Part shown: positions 22,831-34,495 of the stretch, piece after piece
Numbering within the stretch: the stretch's first letter is position 1
How the letters are laid out: the number at the start of each line of letters is the position of its first letter
DNA from: Phlebotomus papatasi
Taxonomy: Eukaryota; Arthropoda; Insecta; Diptera; Psychodidae
DNA length: 64,000 nucleotides
Assembly (NCBI RefSeq): GCF_024763615.1
Contig: NC_077224.1
Location: forward strand, 89,104,712-89,168,711
Reading direction: 5' to 3'
Notes under the pieces: generated by a model
The model's input: only the letters and a program-made list of their open reading frames with translations
The model's database searches: none
Told to the model about the DNA's origin: nothing
Made by a program: the position numbers and the translations under genes

Positions 22831-23849
22831 GACTGTTTTGGGTCACGTTTACAGGAGGGTTATTACTGAATGAGCAGATTCTGTAAGACTGATTGCAGGT
22901 AGTTAAGAAAATCCGATGAATATAATAGGTATGATTCTCTTATACTCACACCTAATTGATCGTCTGCATCGTCCACAAAAAATGGTTTTCCAATTGTCAC
23001 AAAAAATATCACTCAAAAAACTGCATAAAATGTGTTTTTAAACGAATGATACCCCCTACAAACAAAAACAATTAGATAAATATTACATCTGAATATGAAT
23101 ACTGATGTTAAAATTGTTGTATCCGGGTGTTGTGTTTAGGTTTAGGGTAAATGTCCTAATTCAAGACGCTTTAACTTTGACAGAAGATTCAACACATTAA
23201 GTTCACATTTTTTCTAAAGAGAATTACATAAATTTTCTCCTTGACTCTTCTAGAATGTTGCAGTTTAGTGAAAATTCTTTAAATATAATTGGAAAACTTC
23301 TTAAATACAAGAAAAACACATAAGTGCAAAATGCTTCTATTGGAAACAAATTAATCCAAATGGAGACAAAGGAATGTTTCTAATTGAAGACAAACAATGT
23401 AAGTGAAACCGCGACGAATGGATGGAATGAATTTTCGCTTTATTTGGAGCAAAATTAACTAAATAATGAAACTGTGGTATAGAAAATATATGAATAATAG
23501 TAATTTAGTACTGAATTTATCATGAAAACAGTGACGTTTCCAATTGGAATAGCGAAAAATTTCCATTTGGAGCAGGTTTTGAATTAGCTTAATTTAATTA
23601 ATTTTGAGAATGAGTCGTACGTAGGTGGACAAACTTTCTACCTAGCTAAGCAAACCGGGGCAGCTTTATAAATATTGCCACTAAATTTTCATTTTCATGC
23701 AGAGGAAAATCCAAGGATTCCCAAGAATTTTGTCGAATGGGATAAAGACCCTAATAAAAGACTTTTTTGACATAGTGGTTTAATTGATTTGGCTTGTGTG
23801 GAATTCAGTTTAAGAACATGAAACTTGGACTTGATTTTCTGTATTATAG

Positions 23850-23983
23850 CCTCTACACATTGGCAGAATTTTTTGTCAAAAATTGCTTTTTTGAAGGAAA
23901 TTCTCTGCAGCGGTGTAGGGGGAAACGTCAAATTTCTGTCAAAAACGCAATTTTTGACGAAAAGTGCTCCCAATGTGTAGACG
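23850..23983. mobile_element. Short MITE with ~37-bp inverted termini
   Basis: The left end is cctctacacattggcagaat...gtcaaaaattgc. The right end is gcaatttttgac...ccaatgtgtagacg, its imperfect inverse. It is 134 bp. The mirrored open frames on both strands here arise from the inverted repeat. Confidence 0.7.
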
Positions 23984-24099
23984 CCTTTAAGCTGCAAAAA
24001 GTTTCCCTTTCCCTCAAAGCTTTTCTTGATCTTGAAATACTGAATCGGTTTTATTTAATAAGTTCTATATATTGAACTACTGGTTCAATTGTACGCATG

Positions 24100-24160
24100 A
24101 TAGGGGTAAGTAGGATACCTTTCAAATGGGGTGCCTTTAAGCATTGACACAGAGTTATGA
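24100..24160 (+). repeat. Half of a TA-target GGGG MITE
   Basis: TA-ggggtaagtaggatacct followed by ttcaaatggggtgcc resembles the left end of the elements at 22112 and 55205. No matching right end was found, so it is a solo end. Confidence 0.5.
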
Positions 24161-27114
24161 TGAGAATTATATGATTTTGAGATTATAAGGTATAAAGTAT
24201 TATAGATTCTTATAACAGCATTTCAGAGCTTAGAAAATTCTTGTATTTCCTCAGTTGGTATTTTCAAAAAATACTGCTTCATTATTTAAATGAATCCTCA
24301 TAAATATTACGGAAGTTTATATGGTTCTCAGTGCCAGAAGTAACGTATTAAGTCTCTTGGAGTAAAGCCCTTCAAAGTCGCTCAAATATATATTTTTTTA
24401 TGAATTAGCTGTCGATATGTAATTGTAAGAAGGATAATCTATATGAAATATCAAGAAATATTGCTGTAAATTATCTGTTGCAGTGTCAAATGCACTGAGA
24501 AGATTGAGGTCAGGGCGTTTTTGTATTATGGTACAATATACCATTAAGAAGATTATTTAAGGGGAAGCTTGCAGCGAAAATGTCAGGAGCAGATGCCTAA
24601 GTTGAGCATGGGTCGATGTGACAGAAAATGAGAATAGAGAGGGTGTACGAGATAGAAGATTGTTCACCCTTCAAGATGAACTGCAATTGAGTTTCTATCC
24701 CAATATATAAATCCTATACCTTCTCTCATTCCTGACTCTCTCCTATTCACTATAGCTCTGCGGCATTCCCTTGTATTCGCAACGAGATCGTTAGGTATTG
24801 GAAATTTTAATGGGATTGTCGATCTTGTGACGAAGATTCAATTCCTCTAAATCCATTACAATACGGAAGAGAGTGAGTTGATGTAATTGCTCTATTCAAT
24901 ATCCTCGGACACCCATTGAAAGCAAAAGACGCCAGGAGATGGACACAGATTTAGAGAGAAAGAAAAGTCTTACATATATCCATTTATCATCATTAATACC
25001 CTCAATGAACCTTTTACTATGCAGTATTCTCATATTGCCTCTGGTCTGTAGTCACATTATTCCCATTGTCTGGTTTTCCTTTAAATAAGGACGAAATTCA
25101 CATCATATACAGAGAGCTTAAAGCAAAATTTTATGAAAAGTTTAATAAATTTCTTTCTGTGTTGAGTTAAAATTGCAGTCATCGACAAAATTATTCAATC
25201 ATAATTGCTATTATCGATATTATATAGAAAGGAAAACTCAGTGAAAATTTTCGAAAGAATTTTCCATTGGAATAGAAATGTGGGAGAGAACATCAATCAT
25301 GTTTTTCCAAGTCCCTTTTTCACTGCATTCACTTCAGAATATAATATCCTTCAGCGAAATGCATTTTCTCATCGTATCACATTCATAATAATTGATTGAT
25401 ATGGTCATTAACATAATGTAGTGTATGTAGTTTGAAAAAAGTCTTCTCTTGCAAAAAAAAGTGATTAAGTTTCAACAGAATTTTTAGCATATTACTGGTA
25501 TTTTTCAAAAGTTTCTGTTTCTTTCAGTTAAAATCTTTTAAAATTAGTATTAATATCATGGACACTCACAGGAAGAATGAAAAGAATCCATTGTAAACTG
25601 ATATAGAAAGGTCGCATTTAAAGTTTATTCTTTGTGAAATGTGAATTACACCTGACTAACTCTCTGTAAATAGTAAATTAAATTATATTTCAATCATTTT
25701 CAAGGCCTTGATATCATCCGATCAAAATCAAAAGTTATACAGAAAGACTTCTCAAGCGTGTTTTTAACTAATAATTCCAAAACTTTGAAGAAGAGAGTTG
25801 AATTGCGGTAAAACTTAAAATATTTATAACAAGGTAAATGAAGAAATATCCGTATAATCGATAAGAAAAAAAAGAACTTTGGATGTGCAAAAGAAGTTCC
25901 TCAACAAAAAGTTGTAGAAAATCATTCGACCATTAATCCACCTGTCTATCAAGATTCTTTAACTGTACGTACAATTTGCAATATTATTATTATACGATAA
26001 GTTTTCACCCAAAATTTACCCTGAAATTTGTTTGCATTATAAAAATTTAAAATTATTTCTTATTGAGGAATAAAAAAAGATTTTTTAATTCCAAAATGTC
26101 CAATGTGGAAACCAAAAAATCTCAATCAGAGAATATGATAGGAATCTGACAAATATTTCACACTATGAAAAATTAATATTTCGCAAATAAAGCATAAAAC
26201 TCAATATTTTGGTTTATAATTTATTTTTCAGGATAAGTTTTTCATAAGCATAGTGTAGCTTTGCTTGAATGTTTCCTGCAAAAAACATTGTTAAAGAGAA
26301 TTTCTCTTGCAAAAGCCCATGAGAATTTGAACCAAGAGGATAACAGAAACATGAAACGTGGATTGAATATTGAAAGCTCAATATTTTTTACAAAGATCTC
26401 AACTCGAAGAAAAAAAGAAGTCCCAACAGAAAGAGAGCTTTGTGACAAGAAATACTAATTTCTTCAAAGCTGAAGCTTTATACGGCAAGGGTCAAATGTG
26501 AGTTAATTTTTTCTGTTCAATTATTTAGTAATGTCACCCCATTGTAATGAATTTTAAATCAGAATTAGAGGAAAGTTGGGTTTTTAATAAGTAATAATGT
26601 CTGCAAAGTTCGTCTCGAATGAAATTTCAACGATTAGTCGCTAAATATTATTGACCAGAGAAACTGCTAAACACTTATCAGAGACATAAACCATTTATCG
26701 GTTCAATGGCTACAAAAATTCTTTTTTGTTTCATGCTGAAATAATATTTGCTGCTCCAACTCAAAGATATATCAGTAAGTATATAGTCATTTAATTTAGT
26801 TTTAATTCGGATTGGGTTTAAAAAACAACAGCGCAAAAGTGAAAATTAGAGTTCGAAAGTATTTTTATATTTCAGATTTCATTGTTTAAATATTTTAAAT
26901 TTGCTTTCAATAAGTGCTTTCATAGATTGGGCTTAATTCAAAGTTTGGTTCTCTTAAAGTGTCTCTGCTAAAATGCAAAGATAGTCTAGTTCCTGAAATT
27001 CGAACGGTTGGGTTGTATTTCCAAATCCTTATATGTATTCCAACGTCATTTTCAAAACAATTAGCGACATTCACGTAAGATTATGCATTGTGCTGGACAG
27101 ACGTATAGACCGTC

Positions 27115-27315
27115 TTCAGACTAGAGGTTTAGCCTAGTTTCCGAAGGTCTCAAAAACCTAAATAGCAATCAGTTTAATTTGTTCTTCTAATTCAAATAAA
27201 TTAATTCCCTTTAATAGTTCAATTTCAAAGTCAAAATTTCCCAAAAATTTTCGACTGATAATAATCTAGAAAAGTTAAGCCTTATGGCTAAGCCTTAGGT
27301 CTGAAACCCGTAATA
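27115..27315. repeat. Dispersed repeat, second copy (see 16.1 kb)
   Basis: Contains gaggtttagcctagtttccg, aaggtctcaaaa, and later ctaagccttaggtctgaa. It abuts the cttaag-palindrome family copy that begins near 27290. Confidence 0.5.
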
Positions 27316-27900
27316 GCCTAAGCCGAGAGACGGCTTAACGTAATTATAATGCAAATAATTATTAGATTAAATTTCCATCAGTTTCCCACTAAGCCGTATC
27401 TAGGGCATTACGGTTCAAGTCGAGAGACGATTTAGTGGGAAATTTATAGGAATGTAATTTAATCACTATTTTGATGGGGGATCTCAATGGCGCAATAGGC
27501 AAGACTGTTCGCTCTTGGGCGGCGAGATCTGTGACTCGACTCTCACAGCTGTGAGTTCGAGTCCCGCCCAGTGTAAGAAACTGAATGTCGAGAAAAGAGA
27601 TTTTTCACCGTGATAAAACGTAATAAAACGCACCGCCTCTGCCCAAAAATCTTCAGGGGCACAGAAAAAGCATTCAGTACGGGGAAGGTGTTTCTGGGCG
27701 ATCTACGATCAGCAGATTCTTTCAACACGGGGCACATTGGAATGATTAAATTGTAATAGTAAATAAAGTGTCTCGATACGATTAATAATACTGTTTTGAT
27801 TGTAATTACGCTAAGCGTATCTCGGCTTAAGCCGTAATGCCCTAGACAGACTTACGGCTTAAGCCAAGAGACGCCTTAGTGGGAAACTGAGAGTAATTTA
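27290..27900. repeat. cttaag-palindrome family copy 2, interrupted by a SINE
   Basis: The left part (~27315-27475) ends atgtaatttaatcactatttt. The right part (27790-27900) resumes with ctgttttgattgtaattacg. The uninterrupted copy near 2500-2550 has these two parts adjacent. The SINE at 27476-27789 therefore inserted into this older repeat. Confidence 0.75.
27476..27789 (+). mobile_element. tRNA-derived SINE, full-length copy 2 (nested)
   Basis: About 314 bp. A box tggcgcaataggc, B box gttcgagtccc, body gcaccgcctctgcc and ggggaaggtgtttctgggcg, tail aataaagtgtctcgatacga then ttaataata. The 11-bp target duplication act(a/g)ttttgat lies at 27465-27475 and 27790-27800 with one mismatch. It is the best-preserved head of the family. 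Open frames over it on the minus strand are not genes. Confidence 0.9.
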
Positions 27901-28194
27901 GGCTAATTATATTTTGATCACTTACGTTAAAACCTTTCTCGACTTTAGCCGTAGGTCTTTCGAGTATACAAATAGGAGTACATCCTTTTTCTCGTTTCGT
28001 GTTTCTGCTGTATTTTCTTTTGGTTTTTTTTTTCAATCTACAACTGTTTACCTTCCCACACTGAACCTAGTGCTCGATTTTCTCATAAATCTCCATTCTC
28101 TTTCATATTTATTTTTCATTTTATACGGTAATATTCTAAAAGCAACAAAAAAGGAATAGTTTATAATCACAGACCGATTTGAAGAACTTCATTT

Positions 28195-28560
28195 TCTTCA
28201 CCTAACCCCTACAAGAAACACTTTGAGTTCAACCGTCCTTGGCGTTATTTCAATTTAAAAAAGTCAGTATTTGTGGACTGAATCAAAATGTCATTGATAT
28301 TCGAAAAATTCAAATTAAATTTTAAACTTTCGAACTAAATTTTCGGATTAAGTTGAGAGATCTTGCGAAATGTTACACTAAAGAAGCTGTCAAATGAAGG
28401 GTGTTATACTGAGGAAGGATTATTATGAGAGTCATTTTTACCATTCACAAGTAGAGTTTGAAAAATTCGAAGATCTATTCGAAAATCCAAAGAAATCTTA
28501 CTTCTTGACAATTCTGCAAGATCACAGAAGTACATCCCGTTCGAATTTCGAAGCGCTCAA
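28195..28560. repeat. Dispersed repeat related to 29.0 and 33.0 kb
   Basis: Shares aatgtcattgatattcgaaa, the following aattcaaatt..., and gtagagtttgaaaaattcga with the copy at ~33005-33420 (partly inverted order). It is diverged, without recognisable termini. Confidence 0.5.
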
Positions 28561-29024
28561 GTGTTAAAACGTGTAAGTCTTCACTTTGTTATCCGGAAAA
28601 ACATAAAACAACGACGCTTAGGGAGGTATTACCTTGGAATTTCTATACACTAATATTGAAGTACTGCGGAAGTGGAAGTCTCAAAAATTAAATGATTTCG
28701 CTTTGCATTTAATACTAGGAAAAGTGCTGATAATCATGTAGCGGAATGTCCTGCAGGACTAAATTGGACGTGCTTGGAAGTTCTTGGAAGTGCAGGAAGT
28801 GCTGGAAATCACCTACAGCACTTTCAAAAGTTTGGAATGCTTTTACGTTTTCCATACAAATTTCGGAGGTGCTAGAAATGGTGTATACGAATTTTCGACT
28901 AATATCTGGCCCTTGCTACGCATACTACTTTATGTCGTATTATTTAATTACTCCATAATCACTGAGTGTCTTTTTTATAAGCTTTTTAGTGTAATGCTTA
29001 ATAAATTTTCTACACCTTGTGCGA

Positions 29025-29165
29025 AAATTTAGTATGAAAATTCGAAACTAAGTTTGAATCCTTCGAACATCAACGACTTTTTGTGCAAATAGGGTTCCAT
29101 TTACCTTTTAGCCAAGACACTATTGAAGAATCAAACTTTACTTGTGTTTTGCACCCATTGAGGCC
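29025..29165 (-). repeat. Inverted copy of the 33.0 kb repeat
   Basis: The reverse complement reads atgggtgcaaaacacaagta, agtttgattcttcaatagtg, tcttggctaaaaggtaaat, matching 33008-33130 on the plus strand with few changes over ~120 bp. The two copies lie ~4 kb apart in opposite orientation. Confidence 0.7.
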
Positions 29166-29210
29166 ATTTACATCGCAGCATTAGATTGAATCTAATGCAG
29201 CGATGTAAAT
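29166..29210. repeat. Short near-perfect hairpin
   Basis: The 22-bp arms atttacatcgcagcattaga(tt) and their inverse have one mismatch and a single-base loop. It adjoins the repeat ending at 29165. Probably part of a foldback element. Confidence 0.75.
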
Positions 29211-31084
29211 AGTTTAATTGTGCTTTGTTTTTTACAACAAAAAAGCGAAGTTTGACACCATTTGACACATTCTGACATTTGAAAAACTTCGAAATTCGAA
29301 TTAGGAATAATTTAGCCACTATGCGGTTGAAACGATAAGTAGGGATGCCTCTTCTTTGGCTTTCAAAGCAAACCTTTGAATGTCTTTCCTCTTGGGAAAA
29401 CCCCACAGGAGGTACTTCCACTTCCTACTTGACAGGAGGTAATTCCAAATTGCAGCCATAAAATATGAAATTTAAATCATAGCATTACAGGGTGGGACAT
29501 TTAATCAGCCAATAAGAAAATAAGATGAAGTTATTTAAACGCGAGGAAATGAGACATAAATTAATATTGATCGAATAGGTAGCAGGTGTTCTTGAAAATT
29601 ATTAAACAGAAAATGGTAATTAAATTGGAAACATATATTATATATATATGTAAATATATTATGCAATATCTATAAAATGTACTCTTGGTAGTTCAGTTAG
29701 ATAACAATACTTGGTAATCCTAATATTTATATTCACTCGCATAAAAGTTATCAGGCAACGATTGGGTTTGTTTGGTCATATCCTAATTTAAAGAACTCTT
29801 GCAAATACCAGTGAATTTTAATCTGACTGTACTTTATTGAAGGATACATAGAGGAATTCTAAAGACTTTATTAAGGATAATAATCCTCTAAATATGAATT
29901 TTTTTTTTATTTTGAAGCAATATACATTATTTAAAATAAGTTTTTAGACTTAACATGCGACTACCATTGTGAAAAAGTGACTTATACATTTTTTTCACGT
30001 AACCGAGGTGTTTATTACTCTATGATAATTATGAAAAGAAACAGAAGTTCTCTGCTATATCTTTATCACAACTTCAATTTCAGGCACATGTTAATGTTAG
30101 AACACGTACAATGTATATAGTAAAAATGAAATAAATGTTATTATTAAAATACGTGATAAGGCTAGTTATTCGTGGCACATATCAACCCTCATTATGTACA
30201 ATACTTGATGTTGAGAGACTTTCAAAGCATATTTAACTTTTTTTTAAATCACTAAATTTTAGCGATACATTTTTATCATAAATGCAATTATTATTATATG
30301 TAATTTTGTGAAAGATTTTTGTACTGTGGGCAGTTTAGGGCTGCTAAAGTTTTTAGCAACATATTTATGGACTGCATACATTTTATGAAGAATAATTTAT
30401 TATCCCAAAATTTCATATTCCAAAATCATGCATCCCTCAAACTGCCCCACCCTCCCCAAAGAGTCAATATCTATTTTACCGTGCAAGCTTAAAAATTTCC
30501 ATAGAATACATATAAATTTTTTAAATGAGCATATATAAAAGAATTTTATATTGTTCAATAACTTAAAGAATTTACAATATTTCGAGCAAAAATTACATTC
30601 AATATTCAATTTATTTAGTCAACGCTAAAGTAATCTACAACAATTGGTAAAAAAAGATTTAACTTCTAAAATATTTCATTTTAAAAAATTGTAAAATCCT
30701 TTTATGACATTCAAGTTGATCCTCGGGGTGACATAGTATTCAGAGGGTGTTCATACAAAACTAAGTGCAATAGATTAGAGCTTAATGTAGTGCTATTAAA
30801 ATTTGTATATTTCTCTTTTTCATACAATAAAATATATTTGCATGAATGGAGACATTAAATGGATGAAATTTATGTGAAAGGAACGCCGGGTGTGACGAAT
30901 TTTCAGCTCAGACAACTTCACCCTACAATTTAAATTCTGTTCAATATGTTTAAAATTTTTAGACGCAACATGGCATACCGACGGTGGATATTGCACGAAA
31001 GTTAGAGGGTTGAAAGAATAGATTCACCACATGTCTTTAATGACACGCAGATCCTGTGAATATACAGGGTGAGTCAATTGAACT

Positions 31085-31400
31085 ACAACTCTTGAAAGTG
31101 CTGTTTTTTGTAGTCAGAAAATAATTAATATTTGAGGGTCTATTTAAAATTTTGATTAGGGCCATTTTAAGAAAATTTTAGGTCGGATTATTCTAACTCG
31201 GATGAGGAGACCTTAAGTTCGATATTGATCGAAAGCTCTAAGGCCGAGCTATAACATAACAAAATTTAATCCCGATCCATGCCACAGGAGTGAAGTTAAT
31301 AACAGAACGAAAAAGGGGGTACCCGAAATGGTTAAAGGAGAGGTGGGGTCAAATTACCAATTTTCTCCCGATAGCCTTTTCTTCTATATTTTCCTCAGTT
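31085..31400 (-). repeat. Decayed relative of the 44-46 kb element
   Basis: On the minus strand it resembles 44500-44660: gagctttcgatcaatatcgaact then taaggtctcctcatccgag, followed by ttaaaatggccctaatc. The termini are gone. Confidence 0.6.
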
Positions 31401-31587
31401 CGAAAGCTAGGCTCCAAAGATCGCCCAGCCAGCCGGGAACGTTACTTAGCCAGTTATACACTGGCGGCCAACATAATAGAATCACTTTGCAAAGCTTATA
31501 TTTTTTTAACTTTTATATTTTTTCCCAATTTGTTGATATAATTCTGAAGCAGATATCTTCAAATTATTAAAATCGTAGAATAAGGGT

Positions 31588-31823
31588 TGTTTTCGCCGCT
31601 AGATTCTTCTATTTTACACAGAATACGTCAATGGTGAAATTCAGTTCGGCTGAAAAAATTGGAAAACTGTCACTTATGGTTTCTAAAAATGGCTTACTTA
31701 AACTTATTCGATTTATTGACTGGATTCTTTAATTTAAATGAAAGTGGTCCTATCGTGTTGTTCAAACCAAATTTCACTATTGATGTATTCTGTGAAAAAT
31801 AGAGACCTCTAGCGGCCAAAACA
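31588..31823. mobile_element. Foldback element with tgttttcgccgctag termini
   Basis: The left arm is tgttttcgccgctagattct then tctattttacacagaatacg. The right arm is its inverse, ending ctctagcggccaaaaca. The arms are ~50-55 bp. Confidence 0.75.
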
Positions 31824-31826
31824 ATA

Positions 31827-32145
31827 CACTCGACTCTTCGTTATCCGGCTGACGTGGGGACAAAATGACATTTTGGTTTTTTTGAATCTGGTCAACGTTT
31901 TTTTATATTTTCTGTTGTAGGAATTTGTTTTCTGTCGAAAAACAACAGAATTTTCTTTGTGGTATGTTTATGTTTCATTTTGTAGCACGATTGTGTGTCA
32001 AAAACTTTGATAAAATGAATATAACACATTAATTCACTCTGGACAAACTGCATGCTTCGTAAAAAATCGTTTTGAATACATCAACCGCCAGCGTTTGGCA
32101 GCTGTCACCCGGATAATGAAGTGCCGGATAAAGAAGAGCCGTGTG
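31827..32145. mobile_element. TA-target MITE with cactcgactcttcgttatccgg termini
   Basis: The left end is cactcgactcttcgttatcc. The right end is ggataaagaagagccgtgtg (inverted, imperfect). Each is flanked by TA (31825-31826 and 32146-32147). It is 319 bp, non-coding. A TA target fits pogo/mariner-like elements. It begins three bases after the previous foldback element. Confidence 0.75.
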
Positions 32146-32609
32146 TACTTATTTGACGTAAGGTAATTTTTTGAAAATTTCTATATCAAAATTATTTCAA
32201 CTAATTGGAATAAACAAAAATGCTAAAGGTAAAATAGGGGTCATTGCAGAGCTGATTCTATTATTTTGGTCGCCACTGTGTATTCGTGATCAGGAAGTGG
32301 CGAAACACATTTTGGAAAAGTTTGGGCCCGATCTGAGGACATGAAATTTAGTTAGGATTGAAGTAAATGACTTTGTTAAGAACCTCAGCAAATAATACAA
32401 CTTATTGTGCATGACTCTCAAGCAAAGTTTTTACTCAAAATAGCGGACGGAAAATCTGACATCCCGCTGAAATTGTTAAAATTGGATTTATTTTCTTTCT
32501 TGATTTGCATTCTGGTTGCCAAGTAGTTGTCTTGGATAGTTACTCTGTCTAAGCCAAGAAAGTTTGTAATGTATTACTGTAAAGAATTTAAATTCAATGA
32601 ACGTTAAAA

Positions 32610-32990
32610 CCCTAGACACACTTACGATTTAAGCAGATACGGCTTAACGTAATTATAATCAAAATAATGATTTGAGTAATTTCCCATCAGTTTTCCGCGG
32701 AGTAATCCGTTAGTAATCCGGAGTAATCAGACTTAAGTTTAGAGACGGATTAGTCAGAAACTGATGGAAATATAATATGATAATTATTTTTTAGCCACTG
32801 AAGAAGGCGCACTGTAGCGTCGAAAGCTTTGGCGAAAAAACATTGTTGTTTGATCTCTTAAAGGATCAGCATCCCTGACGTACCCGAAAGGAGGTCATCT
32901 CCCTATTGCGTAATACTTATTCTTCGACAGTTATTCTATTGGCATTATTTTTATTGTAATTACGTTGCGCCGTCTTTCGGCTTAAACAAA
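32610..32990. repeat. cttaag-palindrome family copy 3, interrupted
   Basis: The left half carries cagatacggcttaacgtaat then tataatcaaaataatga. The right half (32944-32990) carries tattgtaattacgttgcgcc and tctttcggctta. About 150 bp of unrelated sequence separates them. Confidence 0.65.
32794..32943. mobile_element. ~150 bp insertion inside a cttaag-palindrome copy
   Basis: It starts agccactgaagaaggcgcac then tgtagcgtcgaaagctttgg and ends near ttctattggc. It is flanked by the similar sequences aattatttttt and attattttta, a possible target duplication with a one-base length difference. The ctgaagaagg...gtcgaaa pattern recalls the ends of some retroelements, but the family is not identified. 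Confidence 0.5.
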
Positions 32991-33004
32991 ATCGTTCCCT
33001 CTAA

Positions 33005-33420
33005 TGGGTGCAAACACAAGTATAGTTTGATTCTCCAATAGTGTCTTGGATAAAAGGTAAATACAACTCTATTTGCACAAAATGTCGTTGATGGTCGAAA
33101 AATTCAAATTCAATTTCGAATTATCATACTCAATTTTCGAACTAGGTGGGTAAAATTTATAAAATATCACACTAATAAGCTCGCAATCAACTCTAAAGCG
33201 GCGGGTAAATGAACAAAAAAGAAATAGAGAGATGATAATAAATAAATAAAAAAATAATAATAACTTGCACTTTAGGTTTCCGATAGTTTTTTGAACAGGT
33301 TTGGCCTGGCTTTGGAGTGGCTTTTTTTCTTCGAAAGGTTATTACTGAACGCAACCACCAATGTGTCTTTTTTTTAGCTTTTCAAATGGATCTTCGAATT
33401 TTTCAAACTCTTTTAAGATC
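33005..33420 (+). repeat. Dispersed repeat, third copy
   Basis: Contains atgggtgcaaacacaagtat, agtgtcttggataaaaggta, aatgtcgttgatggtcgaaa, and later gatcttcgaatttttcaaac. Homologous to ~29025-29165 (inverted) and ~28195-28560. Confidence 0.65.
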
Positions 33421-34408
33421 GGTAAGAATGTCGCTTTTCAAAAAACATTCATGAACTTTCCTACCCTCCCATACTATCGTTATTTTTCTTTTTCTTTTTT
33501 TATCATTTTCCCTTTAAAATAAACAACGTGAGACATTTTAATGCTATCTTTATGGCTACAGTTAAACCCCTATGTTATCGAATGACGGAATCATAATTTC
33601 TGACCCTTATGATTGAAATGTGGCTTTTCGGATATTACTGTAATGCTTTTTTTGGGTAAAATCGGAGTTATGGATAAATTTTTATCATTGAATTTCAGAA
33701 AAAAAGGAAAAACAAACATGAGGGTGTTCGCTTGGAGGTGTATGTGGTAGGAAATGGGAAAATAACAATAAATGTACAATGTGGTAGTACACACGGGGGA
33801 GAAATGACAATATTTTATATGGTGCTCTCGGTGCACATTTCATTAATTCCATATTATCTCTCGACGAATAAATTTTAAATGAAAATGTCACTAAAAAGCA
33901 TTTTCTCTTTCATATTAGCTCTGCCAACGCCAATTTTACATTAACCGCATTTACATTTCCCAAAATAACGTATACTACTTTATTCAAAGTAAACACTCTT
34001 CTAACCTGTTATGCAATTATTATTATACTAGGGTTAGTGGTTTTAAATAGTCACATAATAAAATATTTTCTTTGTTAAATATTTGTTTATTTCAAATATA
34101 AATATTTTAAATCTATTTTTTTTTATTTTCATAATTTGATATTTTAGTGTTTTTATGGGTTTTCAAATACCCGTCAAAAACATTACTTTCGAAACTTAAA
34201 ATCGAAAGACAGCTGTCAAAATGATTTCACGTTTAGAAAAGAATTTGTTTCAAATATTATTAAAAAGTTTCAAAAATGGTCACATTTTGCTGAAGAAAAG
34301 TCCCCTAAATTCAATGTTTAAAAAGTAGATTTTCCTAAGTTAACCTAAAGTCTAGAGATTTTAGAAATAGATTATGTATATCTAAGAGAATTGTATGACT
34401 TGTATTAC

Positions 34409-34495
34409 CTGTCATCATAGACGAATCCGGCATCCAAAGTGTTGAGGTAAAGTGTCACAGCCAGCGCACAGCAACCCAAGCCGACGTAATCCATG
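34409..34495 (-). CDS. TMTC1/2: TMTC1/TMTC2-type protein, first coding exon with start codon
   Basis: The coding part is 34409-34494: 28 codons plus two bases of an Arg codon. It starts at an ATG followed by G, encoding MDYVGLGCCALAVTLYLNTL and then DAGFVYDD. The hydrophobic segment (residues ~4-19) is the first membrane helix. FVYDD matches the acidic pair just after the first helix in TMTC proteins (human TMTC1 has FVHDD, TMTC2 FCYDD), a likely catalytic or metal-binding site in this GT-C fold. The donor is AG|gtaata. A polypyrimidine tract and acceptor ttttttccag end one base before the ATG. The 5' untranslated leader is therefore spliced from a non-coding exon further right. Confidence 0.92.

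Larger units (their letters stand above)
13516..34408 (-). other. TMTC intron between exons A and B (~20.9 kb)
   Basis: Donor AG|gtaata at 34408 and acceptor at 13516 (minus strand). It contains two full SINEs, TTAA- and TA-target MITEs, CACTGAG MITEs and other repeats listed separately. I recognise no exon or RNA gene inside. I see only AT-rich sequence without identifiable structure in ~13530-14670, 16730-19080, 21060-22100, 24180-27100, 29420-31080 and 33430-34400. Confidence 0.85.

Noticed and set aside
32796..32835. Hammerhead ribozyme (ctgaaga ... gaaa core)
   Set aside because: The core words and a plausible stem II (ggcgc/gcgtc) are present. However, one extra base precedes stem II, and no stem III ending in the required U-H or matching stem I could be found.
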